A DNA stretch of 64,000 nucleotides from JAFDZW01 sp964404255 (lineage in GTDB: Bacteria > Bacteroidota > Ignavibacteria > Palsa-1295), in assembly GCA_964404255.1 (NCBI GenBank), contig CAYOJJ010000012.1, positions 48,050 through 112,049 of the forward strand, in the 5' to 3' direction. The notes beneath the pieces were generated by a model, which saw nothing but the letters and a program-made list of their open reading frames with translations, searched no databases and was not told the origin of the DNA. This document shows, one piece after another, positions 34,383-43,446 of the stretch. Each line of letters starts with the position of its first letter. The first letter of the stretch is position 1. The position numbers and the translations under genes are program-made.

Positions 34383-35861
34383 ATGAAAACTTTGACTCGT
34401 CTTGCGATAGTATTCGCAGCGCTTAGTCTCTCGATCCAATATTATGGTTGTGCGGGCTCCGAGATCGCCAGTGCAAAGCTATACCGGCAGCAACGTAAAT
34501 TCCCGAAAGCCGACGAAATGCTTCAGCAGGCTTTGAAAAGCGATCCGAGGAGCGATGAAGGCTGGGCGTTATATGTCCAGAACTTATACGATCTGCAGCG
34601 CTATGAGCGCATTGCCGAAGTGATCGATACGGCCCGGTTATATGCTATCAAATTCCGCTCCCAGGTAGAAGAAGTTCGTCATAATACCTGGATCTACCTG
34701 TATAATAGTGGCCTGAAAGTATTCCAGGAAAATCCGGATAGCAAAGAGCGTCAGCATGATGCTATTGCGTTGCTTGAATCGGCAAAGAAAGTGGCTCCGG
34801 AACAGCCAGAGACGTACGAGTTGCTCGGCGACGTCTATTTCGCCGGTGCCGATACCCCGAAAGCAATGGGTGTCTATGAAGATGCTCTCCGCCAGGTACG
34901 TTCGCAGCATGAGCAGGGCGTGTCGCTCGGCATCACGCTGAGAATGTCGCCTGAAAGTGTTGAAAAAGCGATCGGTGGTGCTCCGAGCTCTAAAACAAAA
35001 GTCTCTATTAGCGCTTCCGATTCTGCCATGATCTATTCCTACCGTTCGAACGAAGGATTTTTCTACTTTGAAAAATCTTCCAAGCCGCCCTATAACTGGG
35101 AGTTGACCGGTTGGCGCTTTACCTCGAATGAATCGGTCGGTCTGCAGCCAATGCGCGTTTCGACAAACACGTATCTTAATCTTGCCAGCTATTATTATGC
35201 CCAGGGCAATATGGCGCTTGCCGCGGGAAATAAATCGAAGGCAGAAGATTATTACAATAAAGTAGTGCCGTTGCTTATCTCGATCCAGCGTCTCGATCCT
35301 TCCGATGAGAATGCAGCTAATATCATCCCGGATATTTATGCAAAGCTCGAACAGCCAGATAAAGCAAAGTCGATGTATAAGAAGATGCTTGCTGAGCATC
35401 CTTCCAAGCAGCTTTATGCCGCCTATGGAGCAGTACTACTGCGCTCGAACGATTTCCAGGGTGGTATCGATGCCTACCAGAATGCCCTGAAACTCGATCC
35501 GGGTTTTGAGAATGCACTCTATAATCTTGGCGTTGCCTACCAGAACTGGGCAGCGGCAGATCAGAAAGCAAATCCGAAAGCCGATGTATCAGCAAAATTA
35601 AAGAGTTCGGTGAACTATTACGAACAGGTGCACTCGGTCGATCCGAAGGAATATAACTCGCTGGTAAATCTTTACTCCTTATATGATGTACTTGGCGATA
35701 AGGATAAAAAAGCCAAGACGCTCACTGCTCTGGAAGGATTAAAGAATACCGAAGCCGCTAAGGATAAAAGCTATTGGAACGAGATGATGAAGATCTATGC
35801 CGCCAATAAAAATTCCAAGGCAGCCGAAGAAGCAATGAGAATGCACGATTCTCTGAAATAA
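34383..35861 (+). CDS. TPR-repeat lipoprotein
   Basis: This 492-residue protein starts at ATG 34383 with a lipoprotein-like signal (hydrophobic 6-21, then QYYGC; the lipobox is atypical). It has tetratricopeptide repeats in two blocks: about 25-165 (QQRKFPKADEMLQQAL, PEQPETYELLGDVYFAGAD) and about 295-460 (NDFQGGIDAYQNALKLDPGFENALYNLGVAYQNW). A non-TPR beta segment lies between (about 195-255). Such proteins scaffold envelope complexes. A long antisense frame covers the same DNA and is not believed. Confidence 0.85.
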   Translation: MKTLTRLAIVFAALSLSIQYYGCAGSEIASAKLYRQQRKFPKADEMLQQALKSDPRSDEGWALYVQNLYDLQRYERIAEVIDTARLYAIKFRSQVEEVRHNTWIYLYNSGLKVFQENPDSKERQHDAIALLESAKKVAPEQPETYELLGDVYFAGADTPKAMGVYEDALRQVRSQHEQGVSLGITLRMSPESVEKAIGGAPSSKTKVSISASDSAMIYSYRSNEGFFYFEKSSKPPYNWELTGWRFTSNESVGLQPMRVSTNTYLNLASYYYAQGNMALAAGNKSKAEDYYNKVVPLLISIQRLDPSDENAANIIPDIYAKLEQPDKAKSMYKKMLAEHPSKQLYAAYGAVLLRSNDFQGGIDAYQNALKLDPGFENALYNLGVAYQNWAAADQKANPKADVSAKLKSSVNYYEQVHSVDPKEYNSLVNLYSLYDVLGDKDKKAKTLTALEGLKNTEAAKDKSYWNEMMKIYAANKNSKAAEEAMRMHDSLK

Positions 35862-35880
35862 TTACCGATCTTACTATAAA

Positions 35881-35902
35881 GGGATGCCCCTTTGGGCATC
35901 CC
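35881..35902 (+). terminator. Terminator after the TPR gene
   Basis: A 9-bp perfect stem (GGGATGCCC) with a CTTT loop and the tail ATTTTTTA lies 20 bases past the TPR gene stop. The DUF3467 gene starts 28 bases on, so the two are likely separate transcripts. Confidence 0.88.
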
Positions 35903-35930
35903 ATTTTTTACTCTTAACCGATATTTTTTC

Positions 35931-36281
35931 ATGGACACTAATAACGACCCGCAGGGACAACAATTACAGATCGAGCTCGGAGAAAAAGAAGCCGAAGGCA
36001 TCTACTCCAATCTCGCTATTATTACCCATTCTCCCGCCGAGTTTATTATCGATTATACCCGCGTTACCCCCGGTGTGCCGAAAGCCCGCGTGCTTGCCCG
36101 CATTATTATGACACCGCAGCACATGAAGCTGCTGCTCGGTGCATTGCAGGAAAATGTCAGCCGTTATGAAAGCCAGTATGGCGAAATTCGTGTCGAAGGA
36201 CAGAATTCCCATCCGTTCGGCTTTCGCACCGGCCCGATAACGACACCTGGTGGAAATACCGGCGGCGAGAAAGTACATTGA
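35931..36281 (+). CDS. DUF3467 domain protein
   Basis: This 116-residue protein matches DUF3467: LQIELGEKEAEGIYSNLAIITHSPAEFIIDYTR, then KARVLARIIMTPQHMKLLLGAL. The family is common in Bacteroidota and function is unknown. ATG 35931 starts just before the domain. It has a Pro/Gly-rich tail. The next gene is separated by a terminator. Confidence 0.9.
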   Translation: MDTNNDPQGQQLQIELGEKEAEGIYSNLAIITHSPAEFIIDYTRVTPGVPKARVLARIIMTPQHMKLLLGALQENVSRYESQYGEIRVEGQNSHPFGFRTGPITTPGGNTGGEKVH

Positions 36282-36291
36282 TCATTCTTTC

Positions 36292-36318
36292 GGCCGTTTG
36301 TCTTCCGTGCAGACGGCC
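36292..36318 (+). terminator. Terminator after the DUF3467 gene
   Basis: A 9-bp stem with one T-G wobble (36292-36300 with 36310-36318) and a T-rich tail (TTCTTATTTT). The next start codon is at 36352. Confidence 0.78.
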
Positions 36319-36351
36319 TTCTTATTTTCACTCACTGTTTTATTATTACTC

Positions 36352-36678
36352 ATGGTTGTACTAACAGCTCTTTATAAGACCCCGGAAGATACCCAGGCGT
36401 TCGACGATCATTACAATAATACTCACACTCCGCTTGTCAAAAAGATACCGGGATTGAAGAAACTCGAAGTGACCCGGTTTTCAAAGATGCTTACTCCCGG
36501 CAATGCAACACTCGCCGAACAACCCTACTTACAATGCAATATGTATTTCGAAGATATGGATGCCTTCAAAGCGGCAATGGCTTCGGAAGAAAATAAAGCT
36601 GCCGGAAAAGACCTGATGGGCTTTGCCGGACCGCTCGTCTCCATGTGTGTCGGTAAGGTCGATTTGATCGCTTTATAA
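36352..36678 (+). CDS. EthD family protein
   Basis: This 108-residue protein is an EthD-type dimeric alpha/beta barrel (VLTALYKTPEDTQAFDDHYNNTHTPLVKKIPGLKKLEV). Members act in ether degradation or as small isomerases; the actual substrate is unknown. ATG 36352 is the family start; the frame upstream runs through the terminator. It is followed by the crotonase gene after 36 bases. Confidence 0.85.
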   Translation: MVVLTALYKTPEDTQAFDDHYNNTHTPLVKKIPGLKKLEVTRFSKMLTPGNATLAEQPYLQCNMYFEDMDAFKAAMASEENKAAGKDLMGFAGPLVSMCVGKVDLIAL

Positions 36679-36714
36679 TGTTTCTCTCGCTCGTTCATCT
36701 GTAATTATCGTTTT

Positions 36715-37569
36715 ATGGCTCGCAAGACCACCCAAGAACTTAATCCCTATCAGGAAAAACGCAACTACAACTTTACTCATATTCTTTATGAGAAGAAGGA
36801 CTATGTTGCGACGCTTACTATTAATCGTCCGGAAGTACTTAACTGCCTGAACCTCACGACGCTTCGTGAGATGCTGGTAGCCATCGAAGATGTATCATGG
36901 GATGATGATATTGCCGTGCTCGTTATCACCGGAGCCGGTGACCGGGCCTTCTGCACTGGTGCCGATCTTCGCGAACAGGAAGAATTCTTCCTCGGCAACC
37001 CCAACGATTATTATAAATGGATGCGTGTCTTTATCGAGATGCATGAGCGTCTGCGCAACATCGGCAAGCCTACAGTTGCCCGCTTGAATGGCATCGTTGT
37101 CGGTGGTGGTAACGAAGTAAATATCTCCTGCGATCTTGCTATTGCGGCTGATCATATCCATATCCGCCAGGTAGGCGCTGCGCGTGGCAGTGTGGCCGCA
37201 GCCGGTGCAACGCAATGGCTGCCGCTAATTGTCGGCGAACGCCGTGCCCGCGAGATCCTCTATCTCTGCGAAGAGATTCCGGCTCAGAAAGCCTTGGAAT
37301 GGGGTCTCGTTAATGAAGTAGTACCGAAAGCCGATCTCGATACGGCTGTTGCCGTATTATGCGAAAAGCTGTATAATAAATTACCGGAGTGCATCCGCTA
37401 TACCAAACAGCAGATCAATTTCTGGAAAGACCTGAGCTGGCATACCACGATCGGCCATGCCCGCGATTGGCTTTCTATTCATAACCTCTCCGAAGAAGTA
37501 ACCGAAGGTATCTCCGCTTTCAATGAGAAGCGCCCGGTCAATTACAAAAAGATCCGTAAGAAAAAGTAG
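36715..37569 (+). CDS. Enoyl-CoA hydratase/isomerase family protein, MenB-like
   Basis: This 284-residue crotonase-fold protein has the oxyanion-hole motifs GDRAFCTGADLREQ and GGGNEVNISCDLAIAAD. The segment VGAARGSVAAAGATQWLPLI and then AREILYLC, AQKALEWGLVNEVVP resemble naphthoate synthase (MenB) and 6-oxocyclohexene-carbonyl-CoA hydrolase-type enzymes more than classical fatty-acid enoyl-CoA hydratase. Menaquinone is made by futalosine enzymes in this window, so a MenB role is unlikely. The acyl-CoA substrate is open. Confidence 0.82.
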   Translation: MARKTTQELNPYQEKRNYNFTHILYEKKDYVATLTINRPEVLNCLNLTTLREMLVAIEDVSWDDDIAVLVITGAGDRAFCTGADLREQEEFFLGNPNDYYKWMRVFIEMHERLRNIGKPTVARLNGIVVGGGNEVNISCDLAIAADHIHIRQVGAARGSVAAAGATQWLPLIVGERRAREILYLCEEIPAQKALEWGLVNEVVPKADLDTAVAVLCEKLYNKLPECIRYTKQQINFWKDLSWHTTIGHARDWLSIHNLSEEVTEGISAFNEKRPVNYKKIRKKK

Positions 37570-37596
37570 TTATCTTATTCGTAGTTTTGCCGATCG

Positions 37597-38610
37597 ATGA
37601 GAGTACTTATCGTTCGTACCGATCGCATCGGCGATATGATCCTTACCCTGCCGATGGCTACAGCCATCAAATGTGCTTCGCCGCAGCATGAGGTGATCAT
37701 GCTTGCACGCTCGTACACGGAACCGGTGGTTGCGCTCTGCCCCGACGTTGATGAAATCGTATTACTTGACGGCGATTCCGGTAAGGCTACTGCCAATAAC
37801 CCCTCGACCTTCAAAATAGCTGCACAACTTCGCCGTCTTCAGGCAGATGCGATCATTATCCCTTCCCCGAAACCGCCATTGGCATTAGCCGCTCTGCTTT
37901 CCGGAATAAAGCTTCGCGTTGGTACAGGATACCGCTGGTATTCTTTTTGTTTTAATAAAAAGATATTCGATCACCGGCGAACCGCCGAATTCAATGAAGC
38001 GGAATATAATGTTCGAATGCTATCGGCTCTCGGACTGCCATCTTCGGAATATCCCCTTCCTGTCTTACAAAAAGACCGGTTACCATCAGGCTCTATAGGT
38101 CTCGATCGTTATATTGTTCTGCATACCGGAACGGGTGGTTCGGCGCCGATCTGGGATAAAGATCGATGGTACGAGCTGGCAGCCGCAATACGAACTGTTT
38201 ACCAGCTTCCCATTATACTCACCGGCACGGAGAATGATGCTGAATTCTTGTTCATTCTGGCACAGAGAATGAAACAAGCGGGAATCGATGTTCATATACA
38301 AACCAAGAATAGTCTTGCTGCCTTGATGAAGCTATTGGCCGATGCAACCCTTGTTATTGCGGGAAGTACCGGCCCCGGTCATCTGGCAGCAGCACTCGGA
38401 GCGGCCACGATCGGACTCTTTCCGCTTAGGACCGTGCTTTCAAAAGAACGATGGGGTTTTCGCGGGAAACGAGTAGTAAATCTTAGCCCGCATTCAGCTC
38501 CGAAAGTCGAGTGCCCCACCTGCAAGGATTGCAGGTGTATCGATCAAATTACTATTGACGATGTCATAACTGCGGCGCAGACTCTTCTTACGAACGGGAC
38601 AGGCAATTAA
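37597..38610 (+). CDS. Glycosyltransferase family 9 (heptosyltransferase-like)
   Basis: This 337-residue GT9 protein starts VLIVRTDRIGDMILTLPM, the family signature, and has the donor-binding region HTGTGGSAPIWDKDRWYEL and AGSTGPGHLAAALG. It is likely a cytosolic transferase of heptose or another sugar to lipopolysaccharide core. The C-terminal CPTCKDCRC has three clustered cysteines, unusual but seen in some GT9 members. It precedes DUF3108 by 12 bases. Confidence 0.88.
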   Translation: MRVLIVRTDRIGDMILTLPMATAIKCASPQHEVIMLARSYTEPVVALCPDVDEIVLLDGDSGKATANNPSTFKIAAQLRRLQADAIIIPSPKPPLALAALLSGIKLRVGTGYRWYSFCFNKKIFDHRRTAEFNEAEYNVRMLSALGLPSSEYPLPVLQKDRLPSGSIGLDRYIVLHTGTGGSAPIWDKDRWYELAAAIRTVYQLPIILTGTENDAEFLFILAQRMKQAGIDVHIQTKNSLAALMKLLADATLVIAGSTGPGHLAAALGAATIGLFPLRTVLSKERWGFRGKRVVNLSPHSAPKVECPTCKDCRCIDQITIDDVITAAQTLLTNGTGN

Positions 38611-38622
38611 CAGGAGAACATA

Positions 38623-39423
38623 ATGCTGATTCATAGCCTACTTCTTCCGCTGCTGATAGCGTTTCATCTCTTTACCCCCAAGCCCCAAAGCCCGGAGCCC
38701 GATGCCGCATTACGTACCCTTTCGAATAATGCCTTTTCTGTCGGCGAGCGGCTTACCTTCGATATCAACTATGGTTTTATTACCGCTGGCCAGGCAGTAA
38801 TGACCATCCCCGATTATAAGTATGTCAATGGTAGAAAAACCTTCGAGATAAATACCTATGCTGTCTCGACAGAAACCTTTGACAATGTCTTCAAAGTCCG
38901 GGATAAATATTCTACGTTTCTCGATGTCGATGGCATTTATCCGCATCGCTTTGAGCAGCACGTTCGCGAAGGAAAATATAGTAAAGATTACGAAGCATTT
39001 TTCGATCAGGAAGCCGGAACAGCCGAAGCCGATAATGGTCAAAAATATAAGATCCCCCAATTTGTTCATGACATACTAAGCGCCTTCTATTATGTACGGG
39101 TGCTTGATCTGAAGCACTATCATAAAGGCGATAAGATCACACTGCAAAATTTTTACGACGGGAAGGTCCATCCTCTCGATGTCATGGTCCTTGGGCGTCA
39201 GGAAATTGAAACTGCCGCCGGCACATTTAAATGCGTCGTCGTCGAACCGTTGGTCGTTGCCGGAGGGCTGTTTAAGAACGAAGGTTCGATCCAGGTATGG
39301 CTTTCCGACGATGAGAATAAGATCCCGGTAAAGATGGAATCGAAGGTACTCATAGGAAGCATCAAAGTTGAATTAACAGGGTATTCCGGCTTAAAGAATA
39401 TTGCCACGGCAAAAGTAGGATAA
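38623..39423 (+). CDS. DUF3108 domain protein, exported
   Basis: This 266-residue protein begins with a short hydrophobic segment (LLLPLLIAFHLF) and contains DUF3108 (FSVGERLTFDINYGFITAGQAVM, then STFLDVDGIYPHRFEQH and QVWLSDDENKIPVKME). An AGGAGA Shine-Dalgarno lies eight bases before ATG 38623. The family is predicted to be a periplasmic or outer membrane beta-structure protein of unknown role. The esterase gene starts immediately at the following base. Confidence 0.85.
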   Translation: MLIHSLLLPLLIAFHLFTPKPQSPEPDAALRTLSNNAFSVGERLTFDINYGFITAGQAVMTIPDYKYVNGRKTFEINTYAVSTETFDNVFKVRDKYSTFLDVDGIYPHRFEQHVREGKYSKDYEAFFDQEAGTAEADNGQKYKIPQFVHDILSAFYYVRVLDLKHYHKGDKITLQNFYDGKVHPLDVMVLGRQEIETAAGTFKCVVVEPLVVAGGLFKNEGSIQVWLSDDENKIPVKMESKVLIGSIKVELTGYSGLKNIATAKVG

Positions 39424-40086
39424 GTGATTTCCCTTCAATATGTCGTTCGCCGCCCGAACGGCCCCGGCCCATATCCAACAGTGATCGTACTTCATGGCTA
39501 CGGTGCCGATGAATACGACCTGCTGGGAGTTACAGCTTATCTTCCAAAAACTCTGCAGACGATCAGTCTCCAAGGTACTTTTCCCCTTCCCTGGGGTGGG
39601 TATTCATGGTATCACTTAGAGCAAACTCCCACCGGTCTTAAAGGCGATGATGCTTCACGGTATGAAAGTATTGCTATAATCAAAGCAAGCCTCGCTTCCC
39701 TGCTAGAAAAAGAACAAGCTGATACGAATAATATTTTTCTTATGGGCTTTAGCCAGGGTGCTGCCATGGCTTACACGCTCCTTGCCGAACAAATAGCAGC
39801 AAATATGGGAATAGAGGTTAAGGGCGTTCTTGCAATGTCCGGCTATATTCCAGCAGATGCAAAAGGGCTATTATCGAAGATCGAACTTCACAACCTGCCC
39901 ATCTTTATCTCGCACGGTGAGTTCGATGAGCTGATCCCACATACTGCCATGACCGAAGCGACTGAGATACTAAATAGATCGGGCGCAACAGTCACTTCCC
40001 ACGTCTATCCTATCGGTCACGGAATTGGCGAAGAGGCGATCGAAGACCTACGGAGCTGGTATGCTTCTAATTTTCCTAACCTATAG
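39424..40086 (+). CDS. Phospholipase/carboxylesterase family alpha/beta hydrolase
   Basis: This 220-residue hydrolase has the oxyanion segment VLHGYGADEYDL, nucleophile elbow GFSQGAAM, an Asp in EFDELIPH and a final catalytic His in IGHGIGEE. It resembles small dimeric esterases and acyl-protein thioesterases, probably cytosolic. It starts with GTG directly after the DUF3108 stop codon, with no base between, so the two are co-translated. Confidence 0.85.
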   Translation: MISLQYVVRRPNGPGPYPTVIVLHGYGADEYDLLGVTAYLPKTLQTISLQGTFPLPWGGYSWYHLEQTPTGLKGDDASRYESIAIIKASLASLLEKEQADTNNIFLMGFSQGAAMAYTLLAEQIAANMGIEVKGVLAMSGYIPADAKGLLSKIELHNLPIFISHGEFDELIPHTAMTEATEILNRSGATVTSHVYPIGHGIGEEAIEDLRSWYASNFPNL

Positions 40087-40193
40087 AAAGATTCACAGCG
40101 TATCTCTCAACACAACCGGTCTCATTAATAGGAAAATCGGGTGATAAAACCTATTACAGAATTGTTAAGAGCCTTCCAATTTATAGCTACTAC

Positions 40194-41261
40194 ATGGCAG
40201 AAACGATGATGGCACTTCGTAAGCCCGCCCGGGTTCGTGGTGCCGAAATGCAGGAAATTCCTGTCCCCCAGATCAAACCGGATGAGGTGTTGATCAAGAT
40301 CCATGCCTCGAGCCTCTGCGGCACCGATGTGCACATTTACCAGTGGGATGAATGGGCCCAGAGCCGTATCAAGACCGTTCCTTATACCGTAGGTCACGAA
40401 ACCAGCGGAACAGTCGTTAAAGCAGGCAGTATGGTAAAACGGGCAAAAGAAGGCGATGTTGTTTCCGTTGAGACCCATATTCCCTGTATGCACTGCAAGC
40501 AGTGCCTGACCGGCAAAATGCATGTCTGCCATAACCTGAAGATCCTCGGCGTCGATACCGATGGCGCCTTTGCCGAATATCTTGCTGTCCCGGATATTGT
40601 GGTCTGGAAAAACGATACCTCCATTCACCCCGATATGCTCTCTATTCAGGAGCCGCTTGGCAACGCCGTTCATGCGACACTTATCGAGCCGGTCCATGGA
40701 AAGAGTGTTGTGATCTTGGGCGATGGCCCTGTGGGATTATTTTCTGTCGGTGTCGCCCGCGCCAGTGGTGCTACCAAAATTTTTGTAACGGGTATGGAGC
40801 CTTATCGTCTTGAGATCGCCAAGAAGATGGGTGCCGATCGCGTGATCGATGTTACCAAAGAGAATGCCATCGAAATTATTAAAGATGGTACCGATGGACT
40901 TGGCGCTGACGTGGTACTGGAAATGTCCGGTGCCCCGCGAGCTATGCAGGATGGTATTGCAGCGCTTCGCCGTGGCGGCCGCTACTGCTTCTTTGGTATC
41001 TTCAAGGATAATCTTGTGCCCACACCGCTCAATGATATCATCTTCAATGGTGGCACATTCTATGGTATTAACGGACGGTTAATGTTCGATACCTGGTACA
41101 CTGTTTCGAATCTTCTCGCCTCAAAACACCTCGATGTCAATCCGGTAGTTACGCACAAACTTCCGTTGACCTCTTATGAAGAAGCGTTTGAACTGATGAT
41201 CGAAACCCCTAAGAAAGCCGGCAAGATCATTCTTTTCCCCGATGCTTCGCTGATCAAATAA
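40194..41261 (+). CDS. tdh: L-threonine 3-dehydrogenase-like zinc alcohol dehydrogenase
   Basis: This 355-residue medium-chain dehydrogenase has the catalytic zinc triad start SLCGTDVHIYQWDEWAQ, which is characteristic of threonine dehydrogenase, the GHETSGTV segment, four structural-zinc cysteines (CMHCKQCLTGKMHVC) and the Rossmann motif GDGPVGLFSVG. It would oxidise threonine to 2-amino-3-ketobutyrate with NAD. The partner glycine C-acetyltransferase is not nearby. Other polyol dehydrogenases are alternatives. Confidence 0.85.
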   Translation: MAETMMALRKPARVRGAEMQEIPVPQIKPDEVLIKIHASSLCGTDVHIYQWDEWAQSRIKTVPYTVGHETSGTVVKAGSMVKRAKEGDVVSVETHIPCMHCKQCLTGKMHVCHNLKILGVDTDGAFAEYLAVPDIVVWKNDTSIHPDMLSIQEPLGNAVHATLIEPVHGKSVVILGDGPVGLFSVGVARASGATKIFVTGMEPYRLEIAKKMGADRVIDVTKENAIEIIKDGTDGLGADVVLEMSGAPRAMQDGIAALRRGGRYCFFGIFKDNLVPTPLNDIIFNGGTFYGINGRLMFDTWYTVSNLLASKHLDVNPVVTHKLPLTSYEEAFELMIETPKKAGKIILFPDASLIK

Positions 41262-41300
41262 TTTTCTGATCGATCTATTCTAATTATTATTTACTAGTAT

Positions 41301-42140
41301 ATGTCAGACCTTCAGCCGCTTAAGATCGGCCATTCACCTGATCCGGACGATGCCTTTATGTTCTATGGCTTTGGCTCCGGTAAAGTCACTATCCCTGGTT
41401 ATGAGATCGATCACGTACTCGACGATATCCAGTCGCTCAATGTTCGAGCTATGAAAGCTGAATTACCGGTAACGGCAATTAGCGCTCATGCTTTTCCGTA
41501 TGTAAGCGAACATTACTGGATCATGAAAACCGGTGCTTCGATGGGCGAAGGCTACGGCCCGATCATCGTTTCGAAGAAATTCAAAACAATGGAAGAGCTA
41601 AAAGGCGGTACCATTGCTCAGCCGGGTAAACTTACCACGGCCAATCTTCTTCTGCGCTCCTGGTATCCTGAATTAAAGTCGGTAGAGATGGACTTTGATA
41701 AAATTATCGATGCAGTACTTGCTGATGAAGTCGATGCCGGGCTTTTGATTCATGAAGGACAGCTCACCTGGGCAAGCTATGGCCTGAATAAGCTTGTGGA
41801 TTTTGGTACCAAGTGGCAGGAAGAAACGAATGGATTGCCGCTCCCTCTCGGTCTGGATTGTGTCCGCAAAGATTTTGGTAAAGAGCTGGCGGTTAAAGTC
41901 CGCGAAGCATTACAGGACTCTATCAAAGCTGCTTACGATGACCCGGAAGGTTCTATCCCCTATGCCATGCAGTGGGGCCGAGGCATCGATAATGAGCTTG
42001 GTGGTAAGTTCGTAAAGATGTACGTAAACGATGTCACCTACGATATGGGTGAACGCGGAAAGAAAGCACTACGCCATCTCTTCGATCTCGGCACCAGGAA
42101 TGGTATCATCCCGGAAGTCCCGGATTTCGAACTGATCTAA
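41301..42140 (+). CDS. mqnD: 1,4-dihydroxy-6-naphthoate synthase (futalosine pathway)
   Basis: This 279-residue protein has the MqnD/MqnA-family start LKIGHSPDPDDAFMFYG and the ligand-binding region GAGLLIHEG-like (DAGLLIHEGQLTW). MqnD cleaves cyclic dehypoxanthinyl futalosine to 1,4-dihydroxy-6-naphthoate. Compared with MqnA, the early PDPDDAF favours MqnD. It is on the plus strand, while mqnC and the mqnE-mqnA fusion lie 1.3 to 5 kb away on the minus strand. MqnB is not in the window. Confidence 0.9.
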   Translation: MSDLQPLKIGHSPDPDDAFMFYGFGSGKVTIPGYEIDHVLDDIQSLNVRAMKAELPVTAISAHAFPYVSEHYWIMKTGASMGEGYGPIIVSKKFKTMEELKGGTIAQPGKLTTANLLLRSWYPELKSVEMDFDKIIDAVLADEVDAGLLIHEGQLTWASYGLNKLVDFGTKWQEETNGLPLPLGLDCVRKDFGKELAVKVREALQDSIKAAYDDPEGSIPYAMQWGRGIDNELGGKFVKMYVNDVTYDMGERGKKALRHLFDLGTRNGIIPEVPDFELI

Positions 42141-42153
42141 TAGCTGTTACCTT

Positions 42154-43446
42154 ATGACTACTGAACGAAAACTCTTTTGGACAGTAGTCATATGTGGACT
42201 GGCTCTACATATCTATGCCGCCTGCGTAACCTGGATTGGTGGCGATGAAGCACATTTGTTGCGCCTCGGGTCGGCACTTGCATCCGAGGGCAGAATTATC
42301 CCCTTCGGTAAATTATTGCATGGAGCCGGTACCAACCCCGGCATACTATTGCAACTGTTATTCGGGATTCCGATGTATTTCGTACCCGATTACCGGGCAC
42401 CGATGATCTTCGTTATCCTTAGCCATATACTTGCCTTCTGGCTACTGATAAAAGTACTACGCTCAGTTTTCTCGGAATCGGTTCTTCTACCCTTTGCTAT
42501 CATTTATTGGCTTACTCCGTGGCGAATATTTAATGCCTCGCTATTATGGGAGCCCGCCTTTATTTTTTTGCCGGCAGCCCTTCATTTGTGGAGTTGTTAC
42601 CAGCTTCGTGAACAAAAGAAATTCTGGCCAAGTGTAGCATGTCTTGTCTCAATTGTTGCCGCTATACAAATTCATGGCTCCTTCTTGATTCTGATCGTAG
42701 CGACTATTTTGCTTCTTTGGAAAAAGCGTCTCTATCTTGATCTTAGAGGAGCACTCTTAGGCACGGTGTTGGGCTCGCTGACACTTATTCCGTCTATTGT
42801 TGCGGTTATAAATAACAACCTGGTTTATGGCGAACAGCAACCACAGGGATACATAGGGAAAGGCTTTGTTACGGTTGCTCCCTTGCTTAAAGGAGTACTA
42901 TACTGGTGTACTCTCGGTGGCTCAGATGCCGTCAGAAATCTTAAGGAAACAAGCTTTGCCGAAAGCTCCGGGAAGTACGGTATTTATAGTTTACAATTGC
43001 TCTGCATCCTCACTGTTATAATCAGTATTCTTGCTTCGTGGTGGTACTTCAGACCGTTATGGACATGGAAGAAAAAGCGTCCGAGTGACCATCAGAATTC
43101 GAAAGAATCGCAGTGGGTTCGAGTGTATTGCTTATCGGTATTAACAGCCTTAGTATTTTCGGCCGGACTTTCACCGATGGTGTTACAAGGATGGCAGGTC
43201 GTTATCGCATTGCATGCTGCTGCAATACCGGTCGCTGTATGGGCTGCAGAAAAATGGAAAACAAAAGTATCTCCCGGGAAATACTATTTGCAAACAGGGA
43301 TTTACTCCTTACTGCAAATAACTATTATGGTAGTATTATTTGCAGGTCAGAGTATCTTTAATCGTTCGTCAGAACTACCGGATCATCATATCGACCCGGT
43401 GAAGGACTCAACCCTCCTTCGCTATATTCCGCCTTTTACTGATTAA
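42154..43446 (+). CDS. Polytopic membrane glycosyltransferase-like protein (GT-C type)
   Basis: This 430-residue protein has about ten membrane helices and, in the first loop, WIGGDEAHLL, an Asp/Glu pair placed like the catalytic loop acid of GT-C/PMT-type transferases. It may use a lipid-linked sugar donor at the periplasmic face. No precise family recognised. The 3' end overlaps the mqnC end by 11 bases in convergent orientation. Confidence 0.62.
   Translation: MTTERKLFWTVVICGLALHIYAACVTWIGGDEAHLLRLGSALASEGRIIPFGKLLHGAGTNPGILLQLLFGIPMYFVPDYRAPMIFVILSHILAFWLLIKVLRSVFSESVLLPFAIIYWLTPWRIFNASLLWEPAFIFLPAALHLWSCYQLREQKKFWPSVACLVSIVAAIQIHGSFLILIVATILLLWKKRLYLDLRGALLGTVLGSLTLIPSIVAVINNNLVYGEQQPQGYIGKGFVTVAPLLKGVLYWCTLGGSDAVRNLKETSFAESSGKYGIYSLQLLCILTVIISILASWWYFRPLWTWKKKRPSDHQNSKESQWVRVYCLSVLTALVFSAGLSPMVLQGWQVVIALHAAAIPVAVWAAEKWKTKVSPGKYYLQTGIYSLLQITIMVVLFAGQSIFNRSSELPDHHIDPVKDSTLLRYIPPFTD

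Noticed and set aside
34638..35399. A 253-codon minus-strand frame opposite the TPR lipoprotein gene
   Set aside because: The plus-strand gene has clear TPR repeats and a signal sequence. The antisense frame has no recognisable domain and unusual composition.
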